The position numbers and the translations under genes are program-made. Positions 27,181 through 37,727 of a stretch of 64,000 bases of DNA are shown one piece after another (the first letter of the stretch is position 1; every line of letters begins with the position of its first letter). This DNA is from Cellulophaga sp. RHA19. GTDB lineage: Bacteria; Bacteroidota; Bacteroidia; Flavobacteriales; Flavobacteriaceae. Below the pieces are notes generated by a model that saw nothing but the letters and a program-made list of their open reading frames with translations, was not told the origin of the DNA and did not search any database. Location: contig NZ_PHUL01000001.1 in NCBI RefSeq assembly GCF_002813425.1, positions 3,649,001-3,713,000 of the forward strand, read 5' to 3'.

Positions 27181-28665
27181 CTATTTATCCCACCATACTC
27201 TTGTGGTAAGTACATCTGGACCTTGAGATGCAATTGCCGCAGCATAGTTATCTGGGTTATTACTTTGTTCGCTAGTAGCGTACGTTAATCTTCTTGGTAT
27301 AGTACCACCAGTCTCATTACCTGGATAATTTGTAGGTGTTAAATTAGGAAAACCTGTTCTTCTCCAATTAGCAAAAGCCTCGTACTCATTTAAAAAAGTA
27401 GCTGCCCAATACTGTGTATTAATTTGCTCTAATGCATTTGCTGCATCAAAAGGGTTAGCTACTAAATAAGCATCTATAGCAGAGTCATCAATTACAGCTG
27501 CATCTCCGTAAATAGCTAACATTTTCATTGCTGCTCTTACTCCATTATTATAATGCATAGCTGCATCACCACCAGCTAAGCCCCAACGCTCTGCTGCTTC
27601 TGCAAGCATAAATTCTACTTCTGCATAAGTCTGAAAAAACATTGGCGCACCTTCACCAGTAATAATACTTCTGTTAGGTTCTGCATATAAGTCTGTATCT
27701 TTTTCTCCTGTAGACTCTTCTAATAATTGACTATCTAAACCGTTTGGTAAACCTTTTAAATCTGCAACATCTGTACTACCATCACTTCTACGAGCTGCTA
27801 AAATTGGCAGTCTAGGGTCTCCTTGTAAAAAGTCTATAAACGTTTTGCTCATTCTAGGGTTGGCATCTGCAGTAAAAACCTCTCCATTACCGTTTTTATT
27901 TATTCCCTCAGGTCCAGCTGTATGCTGTATGTATGCAATATCATCATTAGATTCCATTACGCCACCAGCTATAGCTTTAGTTGCCCAAGCTTCTGCCGCA
28001 GCAGGATCTACTTTTATTAAGCGTAGACCTAACCTAAGCATCATTGAATTTCCAAATTTTTTCCATTGAGATTGATCTCCTTGAAACATTAAATCTGCAT
28101 CTCCAAAACCAGAAACACCAGTACCTAATGCTGCTACAGACTCCTCTAACTCTTTAAGCATATCTGCATAAATATCACTCTGTTTGTCATATTTTGGAGT
28201 TAAGTTTCCTGTTAATACCGCTTTACCAGCTTCAGAATAAGGAACATCACCATACAAATCTGTTAATCTGTGGTAAATAAAAACTCTCATTATTCTAGTA
28301 ATAGCTTTCATTTCTTCTGGTTGTTCTTCTTGGTCTAACTGAACAAGCATATCCTCTACGGTTTTTATAGCATTACCGTAAATACGATCTATCATAGAAG
28401 ATGCATAGCCTTTGTTCCAAGTGTATTTATCTCCAGACCAATAGCCTGCTGTTGTAGACAAATGTTGCATCATTGTAGACGAGTAAATTAAATTTGCTCT
28501 CCAGTTCTCATAACGCTCACCAGAAGTATATAATTGAGCTGCACTAAGTTTAGTGGTAGCTGGCACCTGATTTGGTGCTGTAGGGTTAACGTTTAGCTCT
28601 TCAAAACCTTTATCACAGGCTCCAAGAACTAGTACAAATGATAATATAAATAATATTTTTCTCAT
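27181..28665 (-). CDS. SusD-like lipoprotein (SusD-like group 2)
   Basis: A 494-residue surface glycan-binding lipoprotein (lipobox VLGAC, Cys17). It belongs to the SusD-like_2 branch: the N-terminus has LNVNPTAPN, a YHRLTDLYGDVPY segment, and the C-terminal ANWRRTGFPNL and IPRRLTY signatures. It is cotranscribed with the SusC gene 4 bases upstream. Within the glycan locus it probably binds mannose/GlcNAc-containing oligosaccharides and delivers them to the SusC pore. Confidence 0.94.
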   Translation of the reverse strand: MRKILFILSFVLVLGACDKGFEELNVNPTAPNQVPATTKLSAAQLYTSGERYENWRANLIYSSTMMQHLSTTAGYWSGDKYTWNKGYASSMIDRIYGNAIKTVEDMLVQLDQEEQPEEMKAITRIMRVFIYHRLTDLYGDVPYSEAGKAVLTGNLTPKYDKQSDIYADMLKELEESVAALGTGVSGFGDADLMFQGDQSQWKKFGNSMMLRLGLRLIKVDPAAAEAWATKAIAGGVMESNDDIAYIQHTAGPEGINKNGNGEVFTADANPRMSKTFIDFLQGDPRLPILAARRSDGSTDVADLKGLPNGLDSQLLEESTGEKDTDLYAEPNRSIITGEGAPMFFQTYAEVEFMLAEAAERWGLAGGDAAMHYNNGVRAAMKMLAIYGDAAVIDDSAIDAYLVANPFDAANALEQINTQYWAATFLNEYEAFANWRRTGFPNLTPTNYPGNETGGTIPRRLTYATSEQSNNPDNYAAAIASQGPDVLTTRVWWDK

Positions 28666-28669
28666 GTTC

Positions 28670-31600
28670 TTAAAATTTTACATTTAGACTAAAACCATAG
28701 TTTCTAGTTGATGGCACACCAAAATATTCTAAACCTTGTGAGTTACCTGAGTTGTATGTACTTTCTGGATCTACATTATCTATGCTTCTTGAAATGTAGA
28801 ATAAGTTTCTTGCTATTAATGATACATTTACACTACTTATAAATGTTTTTTCTAGCATTTTTTCTGGTAATGAATACCCTAAACTAAACTCTCTAAACTT
28901 TATATAGTCAGAATCCTCTACAAATTCCTCTGCAATACGACTAACTCTTCCATAGTATGTTTGTAAATCTTCTGGTGCAACAGTAGTTGTAAATGGTTGT
29001 CCTGTATCTCCGTCTATACCAGAAACTACTAATCCGTTTTCTCTTCCTTTTAAAGTTTCTTTGTGTAAACCTGTACTATAACCTAAAGCATTAGTACCAG
29101 ATAATAATTGTCCGCCAAATTTACCGTCAATTAAAAAGCCTAAGCTAAAATCTTTATATCTAAAGGTATTACTCCAACCTAAAGTTAATGGTGGCACACC
29201 TTCTCCTAGTATTTTACGCTCTCCTTCTTGTGCAATTGGCACACCTTCAGAGTTTATATCGTATATAATGTTACCTGCATCATCTCTATTATAAGATACA
29301 CCTACTATAGAACCATAAGGCTCACCTACAACGTGTGTAATTCTTGCGTTTTGTGTTCTTGGTTCATCTAAACTAATAGGTGTACCCTCATCATTAGTAG
29401 CAGTAACTTCACTTTTATTGTAAGATCCATTAAAGCTTGTGTTCCATCTAAAATTTTCAGTTTGTATTGGTGTACCAGATATTAAAAACTCTATACCTTT
29501 ATTTTCTAACTTACCAATGTTAGCAGTTGCGCTATCATAACCAGAGAATACAGATGTTGAAATGTTTACAATATCTTTAGTTGTTTCATTTTGATAGTAA
29601 GCAACATCAAAAGATAATCTGTTTCCAAAAAGTCTAAGATCTAAACCTATTTCTGTTTCATCTTTTTCCCAAGGAACTAAATTTGGATTTGGAACAGAAC
29701 TACCATTAATTCTACCTAAAGTTTGCCCTTGGTGTCCTTGTCCAAAAATTTGGTATGTTGGCGCTAATTGGTATGCTAAATCTCCACCACCAGCTACACC
29801 AGAATAACCACCTCTAATTTTTAAGAAGTCTATAAAGCTAGGTAGCTCTAATACATCTGATAAAATAACACTTGTATTTACAGAAAAGTAAAACTCGTTG
29901 TTTGGTGTAGTTTTACCTGGGTAAGATAATGTAGAAAACCAATCGTTTCTTCCTGTAAAAGTTAAGTAAGCCCACTTATCATAAGAAAAACCAAGAGAAC
30001 CATAAATACCAGAAATTTTTCTTTCTTGAAATTCTCTACTTCTACTTTGATCTCTAAGGTTTGATATATCTTCAAAACCTGGAACAACAAAATTATCTCC
30101 TCCTAAAATTAAAGTTTCAGTTTTAACGTGGTTTGTATTTGCACCTACCAAACCATCAATAGCAAATTTTTCTGTAATATTTTTGTCTATACCTAACATT
30201 ACATCAGCATCTATTTGTGTATATCTACCTTCAGTCTCGTTCATACCTCCTAAAAGTTTATATGCTGTTCCCCAAGGCTCTATAGATGTAGATTTTCTTG
30301 TGTAATGATCTACACCAACACGGGTAGAAGCGTATAACCAATCTAAAATATCATAACGTAAAGATGTAGAAGCTATAATTCTGTTTTTTAAATCTTGATT
30401 ACTAAAGTTATAGGCAGAATAATAAGGGTTTTGCGAGTAAATGTTTGCAGAATACCCTCTTTCAGATCCGTCTGGATTTGCACCCGGATTCATATCACGT
30501 ACATCTACGTTTGGAGACAATAATGCAACCGTATAATTTGCATTTCCTGGTGCATCAGACAATCTTGGTCTGTTATTTACATTTTCTACAATATACTTTA
30601 CATTAACCTGACTTGTTAACTTGTCTGCTAAAACAGCACTTGTATTTAAAGAAAATGATTTTCTATTTATACCAGAATTAGGAACAATATCTTGATTATC
30701 TAAATCTGATACAGAAAGTCTATAACTCATTTTTTCAGAGCCACTAGTAATAGCTATTGTGTTTATAAATGTAGTACCTGTTCTGTAAAAATGATCTCTG
30801 TTGTCACCAACATAAGAGTATGGTCTTTCTTCTCCATCCCATTGTACAACGCTAGAACCATCTAGTTTTGGACCCCAAGAAGACAATCCTAAATCAAAAG
30901 CTTCAGACTGGTTAGCAGGTACTCTACCTCTAGTACCTTGTCCATATGAAGTTTGAAAATCTGTTAATGAAGTATCTACCTCATCAAAAGTAACAGAACT
31001 ACTTATTTCTACTCCTAATCCTTTTTTCTGAGAACCATTTTTAGTAGTAATAATTATGACACCATTACCTGCTCTAGAGCCATAAAGAGCTGCAGCTGCA
31101 CCACCTTTTAATACACTTACAGATGCAATATCATCTGGATTTATACTAGAGATACCATCACCTCCGTCACTACCACCATAAGTGCCAGCTGATCCACTAT
31201 TTTCATTACCAATAGGAATACCATCTACAACATACAAAGGTTGGTTGTTACCTGTTAATGTGCTGTTACCACGAATAATAACCCTACTAGAACCAGCGGC
31301 ACCAGTTGAGTTTTGTGTAATATTTACACCTGCAACCTTACCTTGTAAAGAGTTAATTGCACTAACTTGCTTTACATTAGATAGCTCATCTCCTCCAACT
31401 TCTGTTAAAGAATATCCTAATGCTTTTGCTTCTTTTTTAATACCTAAAGCTGTCACAACTACTTCGCCTAACTGCTCTGCATCTTCAACCATAGAAACAT
31501 TAAGTGTGGTTTGCCCTGCTACTGTAGCACTTTTGGCCGTATAACCTATAGAGGTAAACTCTAGTATTGAAGAGTCACCTGCTACAGTTATTGTGTATTT

Positions 31601-31777
31601 ACCATCAAAATCTGTAGATGTACCATTAGATGTTCCTTTTTCTAAAACATTAACTCCTAGTAAAGGTACTCCTGCTTCATCTGTAACCGTACCAGTCACA
31701 GTTTTGTTTTGCGCTACCATACCACTAGTAAGGAGAAATAGCACAAACAACAATAAGTAATGTGTTTGTTTTTGCAT
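28670..31777 (-). CDS. SusC/RagA-like TonB-dependent outer-membrane receptor
   Basis: A 1035-residue outer-membrane importer. Signal peptide (ending MVAQ), carboxypeptidase-regulatory-like domain (VTGTVTDEAG, FDGKYTI; about 25-105), plug with VAGVNITQ, IRGNSTL and LYGSRAGNGVIIITTK (about 110-250), then the barrel ending GFSLNVKF. It is the transporter of the GH92/GH20 locus and partner of the SusD-like protein. A 270-base gap separates it from the upstream enzyme genes on the same strand, so it may have its own promoter, although no exact TAnnTTTG box was found there. Confidence 0.95.
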   Translation of the reverse strand: MQKQTHYLLLFVLFLLTSGMVAQNKTVTGTVTDEAGVPLLGVNVLEKGTSNGTSTDFDGKYTITVAGDSSILEFTSIGYTAKSATVAGQTTLNVSMVEDAEQLGEVVVTALGIKKEAKALGYSLTEVGGDELSNVKQVSAINSLQGKVAGVNITQNSTGAAGSSRVIIRGNSTLTGNNQPLYVVDGIPIGNENSGSAGTYGGSDGGDGISSINPDDIASVSVLKGGAAAALYGSRAGNGVIIITTKNGSQKKGLGVEISSSVTFDEVDTSLTDFQTSYGQGTRGRVPANQSEAFDLGLSSWGPKLDGSSVVQWDGEERPYSYVGDNRDHFYRTGTTFINTIAITSGSEKMSYRLSVSDLDNQDIVPNSGINRKSFSLNTSAVLADKLTSQVNVKYIVENVNNRPRLSDAPGNANYTVALLSPNVDVRDMNPGANPDGSERGYSANIYSQNPYYSAYNFSNQDLKNRIIASTSLRYDILDWLYASTRVGVDHYTRKSTSIEPWGTAYKLLGGMNETEGRYTQIDADVMLGIDKNITEKFAIDGLVGANTNHVKTETLILGGDNFVVPGFEDISNLRDQSRSREFQERKISGIYGSLGFSYDKWAYLTFTGRNDWFSTLSYPGKTTPNNEFYFSVNTSVILSDVLELPSFIDFLKIRGGYSGVAGGGDLAYQLAPTYQIFGQGHQGQTLGRINGSSVPNPNLVPWEKDETEIGLDLRLFGNRLSFDVAYYQNETTKDIVNISTSVFSGYDSATANIGKLENKGIEFLISGTPIQTENFRWNTSFNGSYNKSEVTATNDEGTPISLDEPRTQNARITHVVGEPYGSIVGVSYNRDDAGNIIYDINSEGVPIAQEGERKILGEGVPPLTLGWSNTFRYKDFSLGFLIDGKFGGQLLSGTNALGYSTGLHKETLKGRENGLVVSGIDGDTGQPFTTTVAPEDLQTYYGRVSRIAEEFVEDSDYIKFREFSLGYSLPEKMLEKTFISSVNVSLIARNLFYISRSIDNVDPESTYNSGNSQGLEYFGVPSTRNYGFSLNVKF

Positions 31778-32047
31778 ACTTAAATGAGTTTTAATTGTTA
31801 AGTTAGTTATTAGTTAATTTACCTCTAAATTTTACCTATTAATGTTAAATGCAGAAATTAATTCGACTAACAACTTTGTGGAAAAGCTAAGCGACAATAT
31901 ACAGAGGTGTTAAAAATTTGAATACTTTATTATCAATTCCGTAATTAATACACAAACAAATACACATTTTAGAATTGCAGATGCAAAAACCTACAAAGTC
32001 AAGGTAATAAGAGACTTACAACAGAGAAAACTTGTTAAATTAAAATT

Positions 32048-34261
32048 TTACTCCAACCCTATTTCTAAAACAGAGCCATTTAACAAGTCTTTATGAGAAA
32101 CAAAATACCCTTTAAGTTCTTTATTATTTAAATGAATAGATTTAATTTTTCCATTAACATTTCCTGTTCGCTTAATAATTAACTTTTCTTTTTTATAATA
32201 AGTTGTATCTAAATGAATAGTCATAGAAGTAAATCTTGGTGTAGAAATAGTATAAACTGGTGAAGCCGGACTAACAGGGTAAATTCCCATCATTGCATAT
32301 ACTAACCACGCAGACATTGTGCCTGTATCATCATTACCTGGCAAACCTGCAGGCGTATTTGTAAAATATGTTTTTATTAACGCCTGTACTCTTTTTTGAG
32401 TTTTCCATTCGTCTCCTTTACTGTAGTTATATAAAAAAGGATAAGCAATATCTGGCTCATTAGCCATATCAAACTGATTATTATCAAAAATATAATCTAG
32501 GTGAGAAACAAATTGTTTTTTTCCTCCCATTAGCTTCATTAAACCTTTAATATCGTGTGGTACCATAAAAGCGTACTGCCACGCATTGCCCTCTATATAA
32601 CCCACATTTTTTTCAAAATTTGCCCCTTTGTAAGGATCAAAAGGTGTGTACCAGCTACCATCACTATTTTTAGGTCTTAGTAGCTTTAAATCACTATCAA
32701 ATAATTTTTTATAAGATAAAGATTGATTATAAAACTTTTTATAGTCTGCCTTTTTACCCAATTCTTTTGCTAGTTGAGAAATAGCAAAATCTGCAATATT
32801 ATATTCTTCTGTAGTAGAAACAGGCCCCTCTGCACTACCGCCTACACTTAAATATCCATTCTCCCAATACTCTTTATTTCCTGGCCTTAACGGATTATTT
32901 ACAATCTTGGTTGCTCCTTTTAACATTGCTGCGTAAGCTAAATCAACATTAAAATCTGTAATACCACGTAAATATGTATCTGCTATAACTACTGGTGCTG
33001 GGTCACCAACCATTGTAAAAGTTTCTGTAGAGTTTAACTCCCATTTAGGCAGCCAACCATTTTCTTTGTACATAGACAACATACTTTTTACCATATTAGA
33101 TTGTTGTGCTGGGTACAAAGTACTCATTAATGGGTGGTAGTTTCTGTACGTATCCCAAAGCGAAAAAACGGTGTATCTAGTACCTTTAGTGTTTCCTATT
33201 TTACCAGTTGCAATCTCAGGATAATCGCCATTAAAATCATTTAACGTATTTGGGTGTATTTGTGTGTGGTACAATGCTGTATAAAATATTGTTTTATCAT
33301 TTGTAGAACCACCTTCTACCTCTACAGTAGACAAAGTCTTGTTCCAAGCAGCTTTTGTAGTAGCATAAACATCATCAAAATTTTTATTAGCTGTTTCCTT
33401 TTCCAAATTTTCCCTAGCATTATCTATACTTACGTAAGACACACCAATTTTAACCTCAACAGTAGTTTTCTTTTTAAAATTGTAACGCATATAAGCACCA
33501 ATACTATCACCTACAACTTCTCTTGTAAACCCTTTCATTAGTCTAGTTTTGCCATTGTAGCCCATCCATTGTGCTTCTACCTCATTGTATTTATGTGGTT
33601 TTTTCCAAGCTCCAAACTCATCTGCTGGACTAGAAAATTTAGCAACAAAATATACTGGGTAAGCCTGTTCTGGACTATTATAACAGAAAGAGCCAACTGT
33701 GCGCATTCCTTCAATTTCTGTATTAGATACCACTTTTACCATTGCGCCTTGCTCATTAGTTAAGCCAAGTCCTAAATTTAAAAGTATGTTAGATTTTCCT
33801 GCTGGAAATGTATACCTAGACACTCCTACTCTTGTTGTTGCAGTAAGTTCTGTTTTTATATTGTATTTAGATAAGTTAACTGAGTAATAGCCTGCTTTAG
33901 AAACCTCATCTATGTAAGTGGTTCCGTATTGCATATGGTTTGTTTTTAAGTCTCCTGAAGTTGGCATAGTTAAAATAACTCCCAAATCTGGACAACCAAC
34001 TCCGCTTAAGTTTACGTGTGTAAATCCTGTTAAAAAATTGTATTGTTTAACATATGGGTTAGATAACCAACCTGCATCTTTTTGCACTGCTACGTTAAAT
34101 GGAGATACACTAGCCATACCTCTTGGCGCAATTGCACCTGGGTTTGTTGCTCCAAAATTAGAGGTTCCTATAAACGGGTTTACATAGTCTACAGGTTGTT
34201 GACCAAAGGCAAAACTTACTACAACTAAAACAATACTTAAAATTTTAAATTTTATACTCAT
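32048..34261 (-). CDS. GH92 alpha-mannosidase (non-alpha-1,2-type active site)
   Basis: A 737-residue secreted GH92 exo-mannosidase (signal peptide ending AFGQ; mature start DYVNPFIGTSNFG). Glu557 of EGNAWQY fits the catalytic acid and GNDDTG (643-645) the base region, with Asp645 in the position of the base and Asn643 replacing the Asp found in the other GH92. Where the other enzyme has QIHE this one has a FDMANEPD stretch, so it lacks the alpha-1,2 pair and probably cuts another linkage, such as alpha-1,3 or alpha-1,6. It starts 4 bases after the GH20 gene, in the same operon. Confidence 0.93.
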   Translation of the reverse strand: MSIKFKILSIVLVVVSFAFGQQPVDYVNPFIGTSNFGATNPGAIAPRGMASVSPFNVAVQKDAGWLSNPYVKQYNFLTGFTHVNLSGVGCPDLGVILTMPTSGDLKTNHMQYGTTYIDEVSKAGYYSVNLSKYNIKTELTATTRVGVSRYTFPAGKSNILLNLGLGLTNEQGAMVKVVSNTEIEGMRTVGSFCYNSPEQAYPVYFVAKFSSPADEFGAWKKPHKYNEVEAQWMGYNGKTRLMKGFTREVVGDSIGAYMRYNFKKKTTVEVKIGVSYVSIDNARENLEKETANKNFDDVYATTKAAWNKTLSTVEVEGGSTNDKTIFYTALYHTQIHPNTLNDFNGDYPEIATGKIGNTKGTRYTVFSLWDTYRNYHPLMSTLYPAQQSNMVKSMLSMYKENGWLPKWELNSTETFTMVGDPAPVVIADTYLRGITDFNVDLAYAAMLKGATKIVNNPLRPGNKEYWENGYLSVGGSAEGPVSTTEEYNIADFAISQLAKELGKKADYKKFYNQSLSYKKLFDSDLKLLRPKNSDGSWYTPFDPYKGANFEKNVGYIEGNAWQYAFMVPHDIKGLMKLMGGKKQFVSHLDYIFDNNQFDMANEPDIAYPFLYNYSKGDEWKTQKRVQALIKTYFTNTPAGLPGNDDTGTMSAWLVYAMMGIYPVSPASPVYTISTPRFTSMTIHLDTTYYKKEKLIIKRTGNVNGKIKSIHLNNKELKGYFVSHKDLLNGSVLEIGLE

Positions 34262-34265
34262 AATT

Positions 34266-36590
34266 CTATTCTACTATAATTTCATCTACAAACAACCAAG
34301 CACCACCACCATTAGGCGGACTTTTTAAATTAGTTGCTACCACCTTTATGTACCTAGCTTTAGTTGGTTTAAAATTGATTTTAAAATCTTTTAATTCTGA
34401 TGCATTGCTTACTTTAAATGCTCTAGTAACCTCTGCAACTTTGGTAAACTTTTTTCTGTGTTCTGATGTAAAGACTTCTATTTTTACAGGAAAATAAATT
34501 CCTGAACTTTGATTTTCTAGTGTACCAACCGTTACTGCAGAGAACTCTGTTTCTACATCAAAATCTATTACCACATCCATATTATTACCCAACCAACCTT
34601 GCCACTGTCCGTCGTGAAAATTTTTAGATCCTCTTAATACATTTACCAAACCAAGCTGTTGTTCTCCTTGGTAATTTTTATGATACTTAGTGTTATAAAC
34701 TATATATTTACCAACCGCATTATGGTAATTAAACTCTTTAGTTAAGGTTTGTCCTAATTGCTTACCATTTTTAAACATTGCAGCCTTTAGTGTAGCTGTT
34801 TTATTTAGTTGAATTGGTTTTTGATATTGTAAAGACGACTGTGAAAGCAAAGAACCGTCTATAGAGTATCTAATATCTGCATCTGGAAATTCATTTTTTA
34901 ATAAGATAGATAATTCGCCTTTTTCTATGTCAACTTTAGCATCTGTAGTTATCTGATAAGCACTTTTGGCATAGTTAACACCCATAACATCATAACGCTT
35001 AAACAGCTCTTTTACCCTACCTGAAAAGTTATTCCAATTTTTATTTTCTACTGGTGTCCAAAGAGCCTCAGACATAGCAGCAAGCCTAGGAAAAATCATA
35101 TACTCAGACTGTTGCTCTGTTGGTATATGCTCTGCCCACAAATTTGCTTGTCCGCCTAACACGTGTTTCTCCTGCTCTGGAGTCATTTTATCTACCACTG
35201 GGTTAAACTCATACACTTTACTAAGCGGAGTATAACCACCAAATGCTAAAGGTTCTTGATCTTGATTTCCTTGGTAATGATCAAAATAACAATGTGTACC
35301 AGGTGTCATAACAACATTATGCCCTTCTGCAGATGCTTCTAAGCCACCTTTTACACCACGCCAACTCATAACAGTTGCCCCTGGAGCCAAACCGCCCTCT
35401 AAAATTTCATCCCAACCAATTAAAACTCTATTTTTAGAACTTATAAAACGCTCTATTCTTTTAATAAAATAGCTCTGCAATTGGTCTACATTTACTAAGC
35501 CTTCTGTTTGTAATCTGGTGGTGCAATGTGTACAAGTTTTCCAATTGGTTTTTGTAGCTTCATCTCCGCCAACATGTATGTATTTAAATGGAAACAACTC
35601 CATAACCTCTGTTAATACATCTTGTAAAAAGATAAATGTTTCTTCCTTACCTGCACAGTAAATATCTGTAATTGGCCATACTCCACCAGACGGAACCATA
35701 ATTTGCTCATCTAAACAAGAAAACTCTGGATACGCAGCTATTGCACTACTAACGTGTGCTGGCATCTCTATTTCTGGCACTACAGTTATACCCCTTTCTG
35801 CTGCATAAGCTACTACTTCTTTTATTTGCTCTTGTGTATAAAAACCGCCATAAGTAGCTTTTGTTCCTAAAGGTGCATTTGGTCTAGCGTTCCAACCTTT
35901 ATCTTCTTGGTCTACTCTATAACCACCAACAGACGTTAGTTTTGGATATTTTTTAATTTCTATTCGCCATCCTTGATCATCTACTAAATGCCAATGAAAA
36001 GTATTCATTTTTAGCATTGCCATACGGTCTAACGTTTTTTTAATATAATCTACCTCAAAAAAATGTCTAGACACATCTAACATTAGTCCTCGCCATTTAA
36101 AACGAGGAGTATCTTTAATTTCTATTACTGGAACTATCCACTCTTTTTGCACAAACGTTGTACTTTCTATACTTGCAGGAAGCAACTGCTTTATAGTTTC
36201 TAATCCATATACAAAACCAGAATACGTTTTTGCAGATACTGTTATATGATTAGAATTTATTGATAAATTATAACCTTCATGAGGTAAAGAATCTATTGTT
36301 TTAAACTGTAAAAAATTAGTAGAAGGTGCATTATTTACTACATCTAATTTTACACCAGAGACCTGTTTAAAATTTTGAGAAAAAGACGTTAATAATTTTT
36401 GCTCATTTTTTGTGCTTGCAACCAATTTTGTGTTTGCATTAAAACTAAAACTACCTTTGTATAACTCTGTAAATACAGGCTTAGGAATAATATTAATTTC
36501 TTCTTCTGTAAAGTTTTTTTCTTTTTTAGTTGTACAACTAAACGTTAGTAACAAAAGAAAAATGGTTATGTGGCAGTTAAGTTTTTTCAA
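34266..36590 (-). CDS. GH20 beta-N-acetylhexosaminidase lipoprotein
   Basis: A 774-residue lipoprotein (lipobox LTFSC, Cys19) that removes terminal beta-linked GlcNAc or GalNAc by substrate-assisted catalysis. Order: GH20b domain (about 30-155), TIM barrel (about 160-510) with FHWHLVDDQGWR and the catalytic pair Asp343-Glu344 in HVGGDEATK, a chitobiase-type C-terminal beta-sandwich (about 550-625) and an F5/8C-like discoidin domain (about 635-774) ending WLFVDEIIVE. The last two modules recur in proteins at 45907 and 46713. It lies between the GHL and GH92 genes in one operon and supplies hexosaminidase activity for glycans such as N-glycan antennae. Confidence 0.95.
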   Translation of the reverse strand: MKKLNCHITIFLLLLTFSCTTKKEKNFTEEEINIIPKPVFTELYKGSFSFNANTKLVASTKNEQKLLTSFSQNFKQVSGVKLDVVNNAPSTNFLQFKTIDSLPHEGYNLSINSNHITVSAKTYSGFVYGLETIKQLLPASIESTTFVQKEWIVPVIEIKDTPRFKWRGLMLDVSRHFFEVDYIKKTLDRMAMLKMNTFHWHLVDDQGWRIEIKKYPKLTSVGGYRVDQEDKGWNARPNAPLGTKATYGGFYTQEQIKEVVAYAAERGITVVPEIEMPAHVSSAIAAYPEFSCLDEQIMVPSGGVWPITDIYCAGKEETFIFLQDVLTEVMELFPFKYIHVGGDEATKTNWKTCTHCTTRLQTEGLVNVDQLQSYFIKRIERFISSKNRVLIGWDEILEGGLAPGATVMSWRGVKGGLEASAEGHNVVMTPGTHCYFDHYQGNQDQEPLAFGGYTPLSKVYEFNPVVDKMTPEQEKHVLGGQANLWAEHIPTEQQSEYMIFPRLAAMSEALWTPVENKNWNNFSGRVKELFKRYDVMGVNYAKSAYQITTDAKVDIEKGELSILLKNEFPDADIRYSIDGSLLSQSSLQYQKPIQLNKTATLKAAMFKNGKQLGQTLTKEFNYHNAVGKYIVYNTKYHKNYQGEQQLGLVNVLRGSKNFHDGQWQGWLGNNMDVVIDFDVETEFSAVTVGTLENQSSGIYFPVKIEVFTSEHRKKFTKVAEVTRAFKVSNASELKDFKINFKPTKARYIKVVATNLKSPPNGGGAWLFVDEIIVE

Positions 36591-36602
36591 AATGAAATAC
36601 GT

Positions 36603-37727
36603 TTAATTAAATTTCTTACTAAGTTTTTTTATTACCGCATATTGCTCATCTGTAAGTGCATTACCATCAAAAATAGAGACTCCTTTTGCTCCATTATCTT
36701 TTGCTAATAGAATTGCTTTTTCTAAATCTGAAACAGACATATTTGGTACATAAATACCAGTATGCAGTTCTGTATTAGAATTTTTAAGGTCTTTTACACC
36801 TTGTCCTGTTGCAAACCCAATCCAGTCTATTTCTTCATTATAAAAGTTATGATAAATCATTGGCAGTACTTTATCTACATTCCATTTGTCCCAGCGTTGG
36901 CGCACCATATGATCTGCCATTTCTGGATAAGGAAATACTGCTGCAGTTAATATTTTGTTGTTATTATGCGCAATGATATAAGCTTCATCTACAATAGCTT
37001 TTACTTTATTTAACCTAAATTGTTTCCACTCCATATCTATAGCTGGGTTTTTAGACTCTTTAGGGTTTTTATGGTGTTCCTTTTTAAACTCTGCTATACA
37101 TACATCACAGTAACAAAAATCAAACTCAGGTAACTCTACCTCTTGTTTTAAATTGTATTTTGGTAGTAAACCAATTGGTAAAAAAATATCTGAGTAACGA
37201 ATATAATCTAAATGTACACTTGCTACATCTTCAACCTTTGCCAAACCTTCTACTAAACTTAATATATGAGCCTTAGACTCTTTTCTTGTTGGGCATAGCC
37301 ATTTGTAATACCCTACATATGGTGGCTCATCAAAACAAGATTTACCATCTCTACTAACCGCGTACCACTCTGGGTGCTGTTCTGCAATAGCATCTCCAGG
37401 CCTGTTTACAGTAAACATCCAAGCGTGTACATTTAACCCTTCCTTTTTTGCAAAAGGAACTATTCTTTTTAGCAACTCTGGATCTGTACCTGTATTAATT
37501 AGCACATCTGTAATTCCGTTTGCGCTATATTTAGCAAATTCTTCTTGGTAAGCAGTATCCTCTTTTTCATTACTAGCAGATGTCCAAGTCCAAAATGTAA
37601 AACTATTTGTTATAGCATCTTCCTTTTCTACTACATTTTTGTCTTGTTTTTTATTCTCACAAGAAAATAAGACAAAGCCCAACAATAAAAAACTCATTAC
37701 CCTTAAAAATATCTTATTCTGCTTCAT
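36603..37727 (-). CDS. Putative glycoside hydrolase-like (GHL) TIM-barrel lipoprotein
   Basis: A 374-residue lipoprotein (lipobox LFSC, Cys23) resembling the hypothetical glycosyl hydrolase families GHL6/GHL10. The HLDYIRYSD motif has the acidic and aromatic residues usual at a barrel strand end, and a Cys-rich CYCDVC motif plus Cys of SCFDEPP and WLCPT suggest a metal or disulfide site. An NxGxD start of the barrel (INTGTDPELL) and a DEAYIIAHNNN stretch are consistent. The substrate is unproven. Start chosen at 37727, where the lipoprotein signal begins; it overlaps the upstream gene by 14 bases. Its place between the CBM9-like and GH20 genes suggests action on the same glycan. Confidence 0.8.
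   Translation of the reverse strand: MKQNKIFLRVMSFLLLGFVLFSCENKKQDKNVVEKEDAITNSFTFWTWTSASNEKEDTAYQEEFAKYSANGITDVLINTGTDPELLKRIVPFAKKEGLNVHAWMFTVNRPGDAIAEQHPEWYAVSRDGKSCFDEPPYVGYYKWLCPTRKESKAHILSLVEGLAKVEDVASVHLDYIRYSDIFLPIGLLPKYNLKQEVELPEFDFCYCDVCIAEFKKEHHKNPKESKNPAIDMEWKQFRLNKVKAIVDEAYIIAHNNNKILTAAVFPYPEMADHMVRQRWDKWNVDKVLPMIYHNFYNEEIDWIGFATGQGVKDLKNSNTELHTGIYVPNMSVSDLEKAILLAKDNGAKGVSIFDGNALTDEQYAVIKKLSKKFN

Noticed and set aside
31895..31901. Candidate -7 box (TATATTG on the minus strand) for the second susC
   Set aside because: It deviates from TAnnTTTG and has no -33 partner; too weak to annotate as a promoter.
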